Part shown: piece by piece, positions 1 through 11,669 of the stretch | Layout of the letters: every line of letters starts with the position of its first letter | How positions within the stretch are numbered: the stretch's first letter is position 1 | Source of the DNA: Leptobrachium leishanense | Lineage: Eukaryota; Chordata; Amphibia; Anura; Megophryidae | Assembly: GCA_009667805.1 (NCBI GenBank) | Contig: CM019066.1 | Span: 326,550,690 to 326,614,689 of the forward strand | Direction: 5' to 3' | Length of the DNA stretch: 64,000 nucleotides | The notes under the pieces: model-generated | Seen by the model: the letters and a program-made list of their open reading frames with translations, nothing else | The model's database searches: none | Told to the model about the DNA's origin: nothing | Made by a program: the position numbers and the translations under genes

Positions 1-311
1 GTTTTGATTTCTGACCTCCTAGTTGGACACCTCAAGTTGGTCTGTCAACCTTCTTCTGGATCAAATATACATACATAAAGGGCAAGCTTTGTGGATAGGA
101 GTCTTTTTTTTAAATCAAGATTACCTATAAACATGCTCTGCGTGACTGCCTGCATTTTTCTGAGATTGTAAACTCTTGAGCAGGGTTCTCTTTCCCCTCG
201 TTCTCTGTGTGTCATTTAACTTTGTTTGTTTCGTCCTACCCTTTGTGCAGCACTGTGGAATATGTTGCCACTTTATAATTAGTTGTAATCAACGCCCGAC
301 AGTGTTTATAT
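1..311. repeat. Intergenic stretch with LINE/SINE-type tail
   Basis: No gene is seen. Positions about 161-290 (plus) match a repeat recurring in this window: a block around AGATTGTAAACTCTTGAGCAG, then a short form of GTACAGCGCTGCGGAATATG, then TTTATAA. Better copies lie at 19680, 34024 and 60600. It looks like the 3' end of an L2/CR1-type LINE or a SINE using that tail; the class is inferred. Confidence 0.5.
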
Positions 312-1803
312 ACTACACCGCCCAGAGGTGTAACTAGAGACCTCAGGGCCCCGGTGCAAGAATCCATGGAGGGCCTCCCCCCAAAAAAGAAAGATCCATA
401 TTTAAAAAACATACATTCTGCAATATAAAAAGAATAGTACGCCATTTATATAAATCATTTCAAATTACTTTAATTGTTAACAGTGTTAGTTTCCGGTTAG
501 AATTTGGTCACTGGGCAGGTCGCATGGATGGCCTGCAAAATATAAAGAAAAATCCATACATCCATTACAAAAAGTTATAGCAAAAGATCCGTATGGCAAC
601 AAGAATATGACAATTTAAAGGAGATTAATATATTTAGAAACTGTAGACTGTACATACACAAACTTACTCAAATTTACATACATACATGTATCCCCCAGAC
701 ATCAGACATCAGATATCAGACCCTCAGAAACATGTATACCCAGACATCAGACCCCAGATATCAGACCCTCAGAAACATTTTAAAAAGTGACTGGATGACT
801 TCCTGCAGACACAGAATATTAAGGGTTATAATATTTAATATGTGGGTAAAAGCTTCTTGATCCAAGGAGAAATCTGACGCCATTCTGGGGTCAAGAAGAA
901 ATTTTTTCCCAGTATGTTGCATATTCGGTGTGCGCTTCAGACTGGGTTTTTTGCCTTCTTTTGGATCAACAGCAGTAGGTGATGTGGGAGAGGCTGAACA
1001 CGATGGGCGCATGTCTTTTTTCAGCCTATGGAACTATGTAACTATGTATACCCAGATATCAGACCCCCAGATATCAGACCACTCAGTTCAGACCCCAGTT
1101 ATCAGATCCCTCAGTACAGACCCCCAGATAGCAGACACCTAGTTCAGACCCCCAGATATCAAACCCCCAGTTATCAGACCCCTAGATATCAGACCCCTCA
1201 GTTCAGACCCCTAGATATCAGACCCCTCAGTTCAGACCCCTAGATATCAGACCCCTAGATACCAGACCCCTCAGTTCAGACCCCTAGATGTCAGACCCCT
1301 CAGTTCAGACCCCAGATAACAGACACCCAGATATCAGACCCCCAGTTCATGCCCCCATATATCAGACACCCAGTTCAGACCCCTAGATATCAGACACCCA
1401 GTTCAGACCCCCAGGTATCTGACCCCCGGATACATGTTGTATACTCAACCCCCCCCCCCCACACACACATACCAGTGGAGCTGGACCCAGGTCTCCCCAC
1501 TGGAGCCGGACTCGAGGGCCCCCGAGCACACACAGCACTACCTGGTGCTTGGTGCTGGCGGGAGAATTGTTGCCGCAGCATGCAGAAGGATCCGCCCCCA
1601 CATGCGTGACTTGCTCGCGGGTTGGCCGCATGTGTGTGTGGGAGCGGTCAGCTAGCTGCGCTGCTCCCAGATTCTTGTGCTGATTGCCGGAATCTGCCGC
1701 CGAATTAAAGAGCCGTCTGCAACTGCCTGGGCCACCTCTAGTGGCGGAATGCCAGGGCCCAGTCGCAAGTGCGACCACTGCGACCCTGGTAGTTCCGCCA
1801 CTG
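312..1803. mobile_element. Non-autonomous DNA element with internal minisatellite
   Basis: The left end (CAGAGGTGTAACTAGAGACC) and the reverse complement of the right end (CAGTGGCGGAACTACCAGGG) are diverged inverted repeats. No transposase frame is seen. The interior is mostly a tandem array (about 700-1435). Just inside the right end, 1741-1790 forms a hairpin-like GGGCCCAGTCGC / GCGACCACTGCGACCC region. A related end lies at about 8455-8490. The superfamily is not assigned; the termini resemble those of the element at 57670-60161. Confidence 0.5.
697..1435. repeat. Minisatellite, CAGACCCCTAGATAT type
   Basis: Degenerate tandem array built of two half-units, CAGACCCCTAGATAT and CAGACCCCTCAGTT, giving a composite period near 28-29 bp. 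It lies inside the inverted-repeat element at 312-1803. Open frames across it are repeat artefacts. Confidence 0.85.
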
Positions 1804-2613
1804 ACACTACCTGGTCACCACCTACCATACAAACCTGTTATGATCTGGGGTTGTTTCAGTTAGTCAGGTCTATGTTTAGCAATGTTATGTGCCCAAAACA
1901 TGAGGTCAGCTGACTCCCTAAATATACCGAATGAGCAGGTTTTTCTACCAATGGATTTTTCTTGCCTGATGGCGCGGGCGTATTCCAAGATGACAATGTC
2001 AGGATACCTCAGACTGAAATTGTGCAAGAGTGGTTCAGGGAGCACGAGACGTTAATTTCACACATGGATTGGTGACCACACAGTCCAGACCTTAAAAGGA
2101 TACTCTACTGAAAAAAAGAGTTTATATTTCCTTTTTGAGCTATTTTACACACCCTTTTGTCTCTCATCGCATGCAGCTCCTCCTCATGGGCTCAGGAACT
2201 CCTGAACCTGGAGGTCTGTGAGTTGGCCCACACTACTCTCCTTATTTTATTTATTATTAGTGTATAACTTACAGTTACAAATATTTATAAAGCACCAACA
2301 AGTTCCGTAGCACTGTACAATGGGTGAGACAGAACAACAAATATACATACAAGTTCAACACACAGAACAGTAGGAGAGAGGACCCTGTTTGAGAGCTTAC
2401 AATCTAAGAGGAGAGGGATGTTAGGCTAGGTGAGGATAGATAGCTTGGAATGGGAAGTAGTGGACGCATGGGGGCTTTGCGAGAAGATGGGGTGAGAAAT
2501 GTACAGTGTAAGTTGAAATGTAACAATTTTTAGTTGCACAAACTTACATTTAAAATACAATGGTAGCACTTTATTGTGGAGTTTGATACTCTGTCTCCCA
2601 ATAAGGCATATCA
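1804..2613. repeat. Intergenic; TTAA-type MITE end and LINE/SINE tail
   Basis: TTAA at 2092-2095 is followed by AAGGATACTCTACTG, resembling the left end of the AGGGACACTCTAC family (39814-41340, 10404-11428); the right end is not found. Positions about 2243-2425 are a minus-strand copy of the LINE/SINE tail (TTTATAAAGCACCAAC and GTAGCACTGTACAATG on the plus strand). No gene is seen. Confidence 0.45.
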
Positions 2614-2792
2614 CATTCAGGGTTATTTCGAGAAAAGTGAAAATCTGGAGAACGTTTGGAAAATTCTAGGTCAAAATAGCTGAGTTGGAAAGTGAGATAA
2701 ATGGGAGAATTTTTCTGGTTTGGCTATTTTGACCTAGAATCTTCACTTCTCCAAACATTCACCAGAGTTTCACCTTTCTCTTAAAAACCCTG
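2614..2792. mobile_element. Palindromic MITE (CATTCAGGG family)
   Basis: Long inverted repeat: the left arm contains AAATTCTAGGTCAAAATAG and the right arm CTATTTTGACCTAGAATC, with CATTCAGGGTTATTT against AAAAACCCTG at the ends. It has no coding capacity. A second copy is the outer element at 46831-47879. Confidence 0.6.
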
Positions 2793-3997
2793 TGTGTTTT
2801 TATTTGTTCACAATTTTTTTTCAGAATTTGTTTTGGGGGGGGGGAGTTCACTATTTTTCATTTTTTACTCATGATTTGCCTTGTCGAGGCGAGTGGGCTT
2901 ACACCTAAATGGCCATTGTAAGTAACCAAAAAGTAACCTCTTGGTGTAGGCATTACAAGATTCTGACACATATAACAATGTTTATTTGTGCAAGTTTTGG
3001 GGATTGGCTGCTGACATTGTGTTGCTCCTCCCAAGATTGTTTCTTGTTGTAAGGAGATAGATTGAAGAAATGACCCTGCAATAGCCACCTACTACTGAAA
3101 AATCGAACGTAGTTGTCAAAGTGAGCTTGGGAAAACTTGGGACGAAATGTTGGCTTGACAGAAGTTTAACTTGACTAAGACTCTAAGTAGCACCACATAC
3201 CTTCCAGTCGCTATTTTGTAAAAAGTCCTTTATGAGGGAGCAGCACATCATATCATTTGTAAATATTTCAAATATACATAATTCAGTGGGAATTTAGTCA
3301 GGATGTTGGCTATAAAATGCTTAGATACTCTGCAATGAATAGTCTAAGTGGAGCCGTGTTTCGTTGCAAGAAATAATATTTTTCCGGATATTGGCTAGAG
3401 ATTTACACTTCTTGCACAGCCAACACAAAACAGTATTCTGGGGTGCAATGAAAGAAATTCATATGAATTCCGTTATTTAAACCTCCTAGAATTTTGGCCT
3501 AAATACAAAATTATTGGGTCAATAAAACATTTATAGAGATTACATCTGATGCTTTCTGAATTGCTGCAAATAAAAGTATTTTTCCATTTTAATCTTGAAA
3601 AATATAAAGTATATACTTTCCAGTTCATTCCACAACAATATCCTTTGGTGTCCTACATGTTAGGAAGAATTCTGTAACTTTACCAAATTGATCACAGTGT
3701 CCTCCACCAGCCCTGCAAGATCAAATACATATGATCTTGTTGAGGGCTCACTCGCCTCCATAGAGCCCAGGTGGGGATTCCATGGTGATAAATGCTGCTC
3801 TCGATTACTAGCTTGAGTGGAATGGGGCTCAAAATCTCTAGGCTTAACTATGTAACCCTGAATACAGAAAAAACACAGAGATGAATGGCTTATAGCCAAT
3901 CCCCCCAGTAACAATGGTCTGACAAGAACATAGAGGGTAAGAGAAGGCATTCACCTTTTGGCAAATAATCATGAATAGTCATTTTACAACCTAACCA
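2793..3997. other. Intergenic stretch, one weak exon candidate
   Basis: AT-rich sequence with short homopolymers and no repeat family I recognise, apart from the possible exon at 3684-3857. Confidence 0.5.
3684..3857 (-). CDS. Possible unrecognised exon (hypothetical)
   Basis: On the minus strand a pyrimidine-rich tract ending TTTCTGTATTCAG precedes an open 174-nt segment, exactly 58 codons, that ends in ATTTG followed by the donor-like GTAAAG. It reads from GYIVKPRDFEPH to VEDTVINL. If not spliced, the frame continues nine more codons into a stop. I recognise no protein family. Length divisible by three with plausible splice sites on both sides is suggestive, but chance or an RNA gene remain likely. 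It is on the same strand as C1D but about 9.3 kb beyond its poly(A) signals. Confidence 0.2.
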
Positions 3998-4001
3998 TTA
4001 A

Positions 4002-4073
4002 CCCCTTAAGGACCAATGGTCTTAAAAGTCAATGCATTTATGTGGAACAGTTCTGTCATTGGTCTTTGAGGGG
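4002..4073. mobile_element. 72-bp TTAA MITE (CCCCTTAAGGACC)
   Basis: Flanked by TTAA on both sides (3998-4001 and 4074-4077). Ends are CCCCTTAAGGACC and, in reverse complement, CCCCTCAAAGACC. TTAA duplication with CCC termini fits piggyBac-like MITEs. A sibling of 74 bp is at 32245-32318. Confidence 0.7.
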
Positions 4074-4077
4074 TTAA

Positions 4078-4475
4078 ACCTTGTGTAAGCCCTTTTATCA
4101 TTTTATATAACGTATTTAAAGGTAATGCCCTGAGGAAAGGACTCCATTATACTGTATAACTTATGGCAGGAAGGTTCTATAGATACTAACATAGTAGACA
4201 GCCCAGTGCAACTCAAGCTGCATTTAGTCAAAAGAATGGTGCTGGGGAGGTTGTAGCTTACAATCAATGAATGCTGGTGGTCCAGGGGGCAATTACCCTC
4301 CCCTTCCAGCAGACCGCTTGACCTTCGTATCCTTGTGGTAACAGCCAGGGAATTCAGGAATTGTGCGCTCTTCTTCATTGTATGTGTAAGGGGCAACTGG
4401 CTTTTATTTTCAGTTTTAATGTGATTTCACATTCAAAAGAACATTATGACAAGTTTCAGAACGCAGTATGTACAT

Positions 4476-4513
<38 letters not shown>

Positions 4514-4566
4514 GTTATATACATAAAGTATATATACACAGAGCGACAGCAATATAAAACACCTTG
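4078..4566. other. Intergenic stretch with (CA)n microsatellite
   Basis: No gene seen. A (CA)n run of about 15 units lies at 4480-4509. Confidence 0.7.
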
Positions 4567-5725
4567 GGCCCTATTACATTCTTCACGCAAAAATGCAGGT
4601 AGACGTGTGAATTTTTGCGCGAACCGTTAAACGTTAGGCTAAGGTCAGATGAAAGCATTTTTAACGTGCGTTTAACCGCACGAAATCAGGCCGTGCTAGC
4701 AGCAAATGACGTCCAATGCCGGGTAACATACGACGAACGGCTGCACGAAATTCCGTCCGCGCAACGCAAGTGGCAAACGAACGCATTTTTTCTAGAACGT
4801 CAAACCGCTACTACTGACGTACAGAGTGCGCTGCGTCCGCATAGCGGCGTGTTTGCGTGATTGGGAGACGTCAGACGCTGCACACGTCCGGCCAACATAA
4901 CGTCCAGATGCAAAAAGGGTTTTATTGATGATCCGTACAAAATCACGGACGAAAATGCGCATCGTATGACCGCTATTGCGTATTCCGTGAAAAAATACAT
5001 CCATTCGTTCGAATGCACTTTTTCACGGACAACGTGAAAAATGCGTTAGTCTGACCCTAGCCTTAATGCGCGTAAATTAACGCTGGTATTACAATCCTCG
5101 CGCATTATTTCATCCGTCAAAAAATAACGAGCGCAAAAAAGACACGCAAAAACGCACGCGCGTTAACGTTGCGTGCAGAAATCGGTGTGCGGACTGTTTT
5201 TTCACACGCTTCCGCCATTCAGAATTAAGAACCACAATTGTCTCACGTTAAGTTTTTTGCGCGTGTCAAAGTCAATCTGAGTATATATGCTGCAGCAATA
5301 ATAAAAACATGCACAACATCTCCATTTTATTGTTTGGGTATGTGTAGAATGCGTAACTATACTTTGCTATATTTTTTTTTCGGGCTGGTGTATTTGGGTT
5401 TTGGCCAGGACGTTCAGATTTGCCATTAACACCAGCTTTTCAAAGATGTTAAAATTATGTGCGCAAACGCTGTGCGTTAAATTTTGCGCATAGATTGTAA
5501 TACCATCAGCGTACCAGCGCACAAACGCATTTGCGCTCACAATGTTAAGTATAGGATGCACGCAGTATATTACGGTCGCGCAGGGTTTGCGCAGGTCCAC
5601 CCGCGGCAGACGCGCAATTTTTGCACGGACATTGTAATATGATGTTCAGCGCAAAGGGTTTTGCCCCTCACGTTAATGCGTTTTTGCGCACGTGTTAACG
5701 TCTGCGTGAAGAATGTAATAGGGCC
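4567..5725. mobile_element. MITE with GGCCCTATTACA termini, split by nested MITE
   Basis: The ends are inverted repeats: GGCCCTATTACATTCTTCAC at the left, GTGAAGAATGTAATAGGGCC at the right. CCTTG occurs directly outside both ends (4562-4566, 5726-5730) and may be a target duplication. A second MITE (4637-5062) sits inside. A shorter relative is at 56187-56833. The interior is rich in GCGCAAA-type words and non-coding. Confidence 0.7.
4637..5062. mobile_element. PIF/Harbinger-like MITE, copy 1 (GGCTAGGGTCAGAC family)
   Basis: 426 bp, inverted-repeat ends GGCTAAGGTCAGAT and GTCTGACCCTAGCC, flanked by TTA on both sides (4634-4636, 5063-5065). Three-base TTA/TAA duplications are typical of PIF/Harbinger elements. 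The interior is nearly identical to copies at 10443, 12167 and 55573. Open frames through it are non-coding. Confidence 0.75.
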
Positions 5726-5796
5726 CCTTGTTTGCATTCGTGTAGCCCTGATTTCACATCCTGGAGATGGTAAAGTCACAAACACGTACACACACT

Positions 5797-7975
5797 TATT
5801 TATTTATTTATAAAGGATTTTACCAGGAAGGATACATTGAGATTTCTCTCGTTTTCAAGTATGTCCTGGGTTCAAGTACATTGAAGTGTTACATTTACAG
5901 AAATACAAAGTAATACAATGTAAGATATTAACAACACAAATATACAGATTAACAGAAAATAAATATGTAGGAAATATAGTCACTAGGTTACATGTTTACA
6001 GGTGCATTCTGTATTGAGGTATGTTAACAGGGAAATTTTGAGTGACTTAAGACTGGTGGAAGATTTGATGGTGTCTGGGAGGTTATTCCATAATTGTGGT
6101 GCTCTGTAGGAAAATGAGGACCGAGCCACTGTCTTTTGTTATTGTGGTATTGCAAGTAAGGTGCTGGTCCTGGATCGGAGGTTATAGGATGAGGTAGCTG
6201 CTGGGGGAAGCAGTCTATTCAGGTAGGGTGGCAGCTTCCCAGAGATGCTCTTAAACACCAGGCTGGAAAGGTGAAGGGTGCGTCTGGATTCTAGCGATGG
6301 CCAGTTTAGCTGTTTTAACATGTCACAATGGTGGGTCATGTAGTTACATTGTAGCGCAAAGCGGCAGAATGAGTTATACAGTGTAGTAAGTTTATGAAGG
6401 TGTGTTTGCGGGGCGGCTGCATACACTACATCTCCGTAATCAATAGCCGGCATAAGCATTTGCTGTACAATCTGCTTTCTTACCGCGGGACTCAGGCAGG
6501 ATTTGTTTCTGTACAGGGCACCTAGTTTGGGGTAAAGTTTAGATGAGAGTTTTTCGATGTGGGGGCCAAAGGATAGATTAGGGTCCAACCACATACCTAG
6601 ATATTTGAGAGAAGTGACTGTGGTCAGTGTGCCATTTGATATTGTCCCAACACATAGATGGGGATTTTGCAATTTGTGTAGTTTAGGTGCTGTTCCAAAG
6701 AGCATCGTTACAGTTTTGTCAGTATTTAAAAAAAGTTTGTTGTTTTTGATCCACTTTTCTACCTCTGTGAATTGTTCTTGCAGCACGGCCTCCAGCTGCG
6801 GGAGATTTGGTTTGCTGGTATAGATCACAGTGTCGTCTGCGTACATATGTACAGTTGAGGCTTTGCAGACGTTGGCAGATCATTTATGAATATTGTGAAT
6901 AGCAGGGGGCCTAGTACTGAGCCTTGGGGTACACCGCAAGTGACTGGGAGCGGGAGGGAGGAGCTGCCAGAAATTGACACATATTGTGATCGGTCGGATA
7001 CATATGATTGAAACCAGGTTAGCGTGCGATCACCAATGCCAGAGTTTTTAAGTTTTTCTAACAAGATGCCATGGTCTACCGTGTCAAAGGCCTTGGCAAA
7101 ATCAAGGAAGATGGCTCCAGTTAGGTTTCCTTGTTCCATCCCAGCTTGGATATCATTGCAGACTTTTAAAAGGGCGGTTGTGGTTGAGTGATTTGGTCGA
7201 AAGCCTGATTGATCCGGGGTTAAGTAGTTCCAATATTGATAATAATCACGTAATTGTGTGTAGACACATTTTTCCAAGACTTTTGACATTACAGGGAGCA
7301 ACGATATCGGACGGTAGTTGGATACCAAAGTACTGTCCCCACTTTTATGGATAGGTACCACTCTTGCAGTCTTCCAGAGCTTGGGTATGTAACCAGTTGC
7401 CAGTGACTCATTAGGGTTGCGACTGGATTTGCAATTGCTGGCGCACTGATTTTCAGCAGCATTGCTGGTATTTGATCAGGTCCAGACTGGTATTTCATTT
7501 TTTGCTTACGGAGAAGTTTAGTAACGACACTGACAGGCACTGGTCTAAAACTGAATTCCTGTGTGATACAGGGACTTTGCACAGTTGTTGGGGCCTGACC
7601 TGCATGAGGCCTCTCTGATTGCATGTCATTTCCTAGCTTGGCAATCAAAGTGGTGGCACATCCAACAAAATAATCATTAAAGGCATTTGCTACATCTAGC
7701 GGGTGTTGCAGGGTTTGGTTGTTTACTTTGAGAGCAGCTGGCTGGGAGTGGACTGGGGGTGCTTGTATGTTACTTATGGTTCTCCAAAAGTTTCTAGGGT
7801 TTGAGATGTTATTGTTTAGATTTTCATTGAAGTAATGGGCTTTGGCCATTTTTGTTTGTTTTGTGCATTCATTCCGACATTTTCGGTATTCGTAGTGATC
7901 GTTCATGGAACCAGTACTCTTGAAATTTGACCACCGTGAATCTCTAAGCTGGTACATTAGTGTAAGATCAGCTGT
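5797..7975 (-). mobile_element. 5'-truncated L2/Rex1-like LINE, copy 1
   Basis: Minus-strand non-LTR retrotransposon holding the C-terminal part of ORF2 (about 7957-6139) and a 3' UTR that ends in AAATAAATAAATAAG (on the minus strand) after TGTATCCTTCCTGGTAAAAT. The same 3' end occurs at about 11600-11669 (plus) and 45012-45105 (minus). The 5' limit near 7975 is where homology to reverse transcriptase ends; no endonuclease domain is present. The clade within the Jockey/CR1/L2 group is uncertain. Confidence 0.8.
6139..7957 (-). pseudogene. LINE ORF2 reverse transcriptase, frameshifted
   Basis: Reverse transcriptase of a Jockey-group LINE, in three overlapping frames. 7957-7289 gives the linker with FWRTIS and GPDQIP. 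7361-6825 has NYRPISLLPVMSK, QSGFRPNHST, motif A (AIFLDFAKAFDTVDH) and motif B (VPQGSVLGPLLF). 6846-6139 has the catalytic YADDTVIY, motif E (LKYLGMWLD) and the C-terminal region to SYNLRSRT. Frame changes lie near 7290-7360 and 6850-6890. It lacks the N-terminal endonuclease and cannot make a full protein. All catalytic aspartates are still encoded, so the copy is moderately young. Confidence 0.85.
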
Positions 7976-9391
7976 AACCCAGGTACTTCATCAACAATGT
8001 AATTAATCACAGTGAAAGCACAAATATAACCCACTCCATTGAGGTAAAAAAATATTAGTTCTATAAAAACAGTGTTTGAACCAGCGAAATCTGGGAATCG
8101 CTATACACCCAGAATATATACGTTTCACCAGTATTTGATACCAAAAGAACGTACCATACAATAGTCAGGGGTCAGCGCTCTGTAGTTTGGGCAGACAATT
8201 CTTTTCTTCCAGCATATATATCCAGAGAACTTCTACATAAACCTATATAAAATAACACAAATAGTGATAAAAAAATTGTATAATGGTTCACTTAACACGG
8301 GCCTTACACTCCAACTGTAAGATTCTTGAAAGATTGAGTGGGCCATTGCTACTTTTTTCACGATTATATCTCTCCATAAAATGATGTTGATATTTACTGA
8401 GAGTCAGAGAGTCAGCTGTGCCCGGGCCGTAGAGGGACAAGCCTGGTCGCAGTTGTGACCTGTGTGACCCTGGTAGTTATGCCAGGGCTTGAGTGACAAA
8501 AATAACTTGAAATGGCTCGTTATTCTACCACTAGTGCTACATTGTGTAGGTGGTGTATAATTACACAGAATATGAACAAATGGTAGGCCAAACGAGCAGT
8601 AATGATTGTATGAGACATGTGGGTAAATACTATGGTTCATGTAACCATTACGTCACACGTTGCCGCGGAATCCAAGACAACCATTATAAACTCCAAATCA
8701 GAAATATCAAATGGAACAACTACAGAAAGATAAAAATGTAAAGATTCATTAGGGCCTTCAAACAAAATACTGTAAATGACATCATCCCCTGTAAAAGATA
8801 ACCCATTCAAATATTTAAATACTAAATATTCAATAAGAACAGAAACAGCTAAAAAAAATCTGAAATATGCAGCAAAATTATGAAAAATCACTACAAAACA
8901 AACAGCGAGGAGTCAGATTAGAAACCACAATATGAATGATTACTCAAATACGAATCCAGCAGAATAGCGCAGAGATGCATCCAAAATAAATTCTTGAGGG
9001 AACGGTTTCAACATTTTGTGTCTATGTGGTTGGGAAAGAAAGCTCTTCAATACATCAAATATTTTATTTTGGACTTTGAAGTGCGTTTCTTGGATAAATA
9101 TATCTGTCCACAAGATGTCTGAATAACAGGTGTCCCCTGTGTGGGGTATTTAAACCATATGTGTTTATTTAGAACGCGTGTTTTGAGATTTTCTCAGTCT
9201 ATGAAATTTCTGTTGTGTGGGGTGAGGTGAAAGCGCTGGCAAAGGAAAAGGAGTGGAGAAAAAAAAATAAAGGAATGTGATAAAGAAAAAGACTTGAGAG
9301 AAAGGAAATACAAAGGAAAATCATGGAAAGGAGATAAGAGAACAAATGATTAAAGAAAAAAAATGTTGAATTTAAAATTTCTTTGTGTTCT
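7976..9391. other. Intergenic stretch
   Basis: No gene recognised. Positions about 8420-8490 resemble the right terminus of the element at 312-1803 (CTGTGTGACCCTGGTAGTT). The rest is AT-rich unique-looking sequence; 9250-9365 is purine-rich. Confidence 0.5.
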
Positions 9392-9395
9392 TTAA

Positions 9396-9985
9396 CCCTT
9401 TCGCTGTTGAGCCATTTCACATCTGAGTGCGGAGCTAATTTTTTACCGGTTTTGCTCATCTTGTTTAAACGCGATTTAAAGTCACATTTTATTATATGAC
9501 CAGACATATTATATATATCGTTCTTTCCGGCAGACTCGGCAGATTCATAACATATCATTATTAATCGTATATGTCATGTCCTGCCTGAATATTAGAACAA
9601 AAAAATGCAATAAAATTTGAATTTTCAATCATCTACAGCGTGTAATTTTTTTATTTTTAGTCACATTTTGTCATCCGAGCCTTTGCGGTTATATTTTCTA
9701 TGGGGTGCGCTTGTTAAAAAAATTAGAAATGGGGGGGGGGGAATTATGTGTTTTTTACAAACCCCCCCATAGAAAAAAATTGTGCAGCATCATTGTTCAC
9801 ATAATTGAAATGGGAACAACATTGCTGCATTAATAAAAACCAAAAAAAAAATTTTTTATTTTTGTTTTAATTTTTTTAAATTATTATTTACTTGTAACAT
9901 GGTCATGTTTGTTATCATTCGAAAAGGCCATGCTCTGGATACCTCTCCGTAGGAAATCCCTGGGCAGCTAGGGGTTTACCAGCTA
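9396..9985. mobile_element. piggyBac-like element, truncated (CCCTTTCGCTG family)
   Basis: TTAA (9392-9395) is followed by CCCTTTCGCTGTTGAGCC. The body matches the left half of the element at 29701-30924, including GGGGTGCGCTTGTTAAAAAA and a GGTCATGTTTG / ATCATT block. The right end is missing, and homology stops near 9985 against the second LINE copy. Confidence 0.65.
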
Positions 9986-10403
9986 AACGACGTGCCTTCC
10001 AAAGAGATGTAATGTATGTAGCTGCCCCGCAAACACACCTCCAGAAACTTACTACATTGTATAACTCATTCTGCCACTTTGTGCTACAATGTAACTACAT
10101 GACACATCATTAAAGAACTATGTTAAAAGAACTAAACTGGCAGTCGCAGGAATCTAGATGCACCCTTCACCTTTCCAACCTGGTGTTTAAGAACCTTTCT
10201 GGGAAGCTACCACACTACCTGAATAGGCTGCTTCCCCCAGCAGTTCCCTCATCCTACAACCTCCGATCCAGGGCCTGCAACTTACTTGCAATACCACAAT
10301 ACAAAAAGAAAGTGGCTTGATCCTCATTTTCCTACAGAGCACCACAATTATGGAATAAACTCCAAGACGCCATCAAATCTTCCCCCAGTCTGAAGTCACT
10401 TAA

Positions 10404-11428
10404 AGGGACACTCTAGGCAACATGACCACCTAAACTATTTTAGGCTAGGGTCAGACGAACGCATTTTTCACGTGCGTTTAGCCGCACGAAATCACGGCCG
10501 TGCTAGCAGCAAATGACGTCCAATGCCGGGGAACATACGACGAACGGGCGCACGAAAGTTCGTCCGTGCAACGCAAGTGGCCAACGAACGCATTTTTTCG
10601 AGAACGTCAAACCGCTACTACTGACGTACAGAGTGCGCTGCGGCCGCATAGCGACGTGTTTGTGTGATTGGGAGACGTCAGACGCTGCACACGTCCGGCC
10701 AACATAACGTCCAGACGCGAAAAGGGTTTTATTGATGATCCGTACAAAATCACGGACGAAAATGCGTATCGTATGACCGCTATCGTGTATTCCGTGAAAA
10801 AATATACGTCCATTCGTTCGAACGCACTTTTTCACGGACAACGTGAAAAATGCGTTCGTCTGACCCTAGCCTTAGGTGGTCATGATGCCCGGAGTATCCT
10901 GCCCCCTATCCCCCCTCCCTCCACTCAGCGGTTCAGCTGAAAACAGCTGAGAGAGGCAGAGGAGTTTACTCCGCCCTCCCAGCTGTCAGTCAGCAGAGCG
11001 GGAATCATATTTCCCGCTTCTGCCGACTTTTGCCGAGTAGGAGACGTCATCGCGCTTTCAGCGCGATGACGTCTCCTACTCACCGCAGAAGCTGGCGGCT
11101 CCCTCTGAGGGTTAGCGTTGCGCGCATCCTCCTGCGCGCAACACTAATCCTCAGAGGGAGCCGGGAGGAAGCCTGCCGATTGGCTGGCTTATGTGAGAGG
11201 CGCGCATGCGCGCTTCTCACGTAAACCAGAAGCCAAGACGCAGCAAGAAGGACGGGAGCGGAAGAGGAGGGAGGTGAGTATACATTTTTTTTTAAAAAAA
11301 AGCCGCTGGAAACAAGAGGATTTTAGGGTATTACAGTTACAAAAAAAAAAAATCTAAAGATTTATTAAGGGAATAGGGATAGGTTAGGATAAAAAAACGG
11401 GGGGTGATTTTTTGAGTAGAGTGTTCCT
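10404..11428. mobile_element. TTAA-type MITE (AGGGACACTCTA family) with nested MITE
   Basis: Flanked by TTAA at 10400-10403 and 11429-11432; ends AGGGACACTCTAGG and (reverse complement) AGGAACACTCTACT. Insertion is proven by the interrupted LINE. It contains copy 2 of the GGCTAGGGTCAGAC MITE and, at 11040-11165, two stem-loops (GGAGACGTCATCGCGC with its complement; GGCTCCCTCTGAGG with its complement). GAGGTGAGTAT near 11271 is a consensus 5' splice site. Relatives: 39814-41340 and 61145-61679. Superfamily is Kolobok- or piggyBac-like by the TTAA target. Confidence 0.75.
10443..10871. mobile_element. PIF/Harbinger-like MITE, copy 2
   Basis: 429 bp, perfect termini GGCTAGGGTCAGACGAACGC and its complement, flanked by TTA (10440-10442, 10872-10874). 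Same orientation as copy 1 and very similar throughout. Nested inside the TTAA MITE, which is itself inside a LINE. Confidence 0.8.
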
Positions 11429-11669
11429 TTAAGAGCTCCCTATTAACATACCTCAATACAGAATGCATCTGTAAACATGTAACATAGTGACTATATGTAT
11501 TTTCTGTTAATCTGTATATTTGTGTTGCTCTATTTTAATATCTTGCATTTATTACTTTGTGTTTCTGTAACAACTAACAATTCAATGTTCTTGAACCCAG
11601 GACATACTTGAAAACAAGAGAAATCTCAATGTATCCTTCCTGGTAAAATACTTTTTAAATAAATAAAAT

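Larger units (their letters stand above)
9990..11669 (+). mobile_element. L2/Rex1-like LINE, copy 2, split by nested MITEs
   Basis: Plus-strand 3' part of the same LINE as 5797-7975. Positions 10010-10403 match the end of ORF2 (ESRCTLHLSNLVFKNLSGKL, then NRLLPPA and SYNLRSRA) and 11433-11669 match the 3' UTR and AAATAAATAAA tail. The two parts are separated by the TTAA element at 10404-11428; joining them across one TTAA restores continuity with copy 1. The coding part is truncated and dead. Confidence 0.8.
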
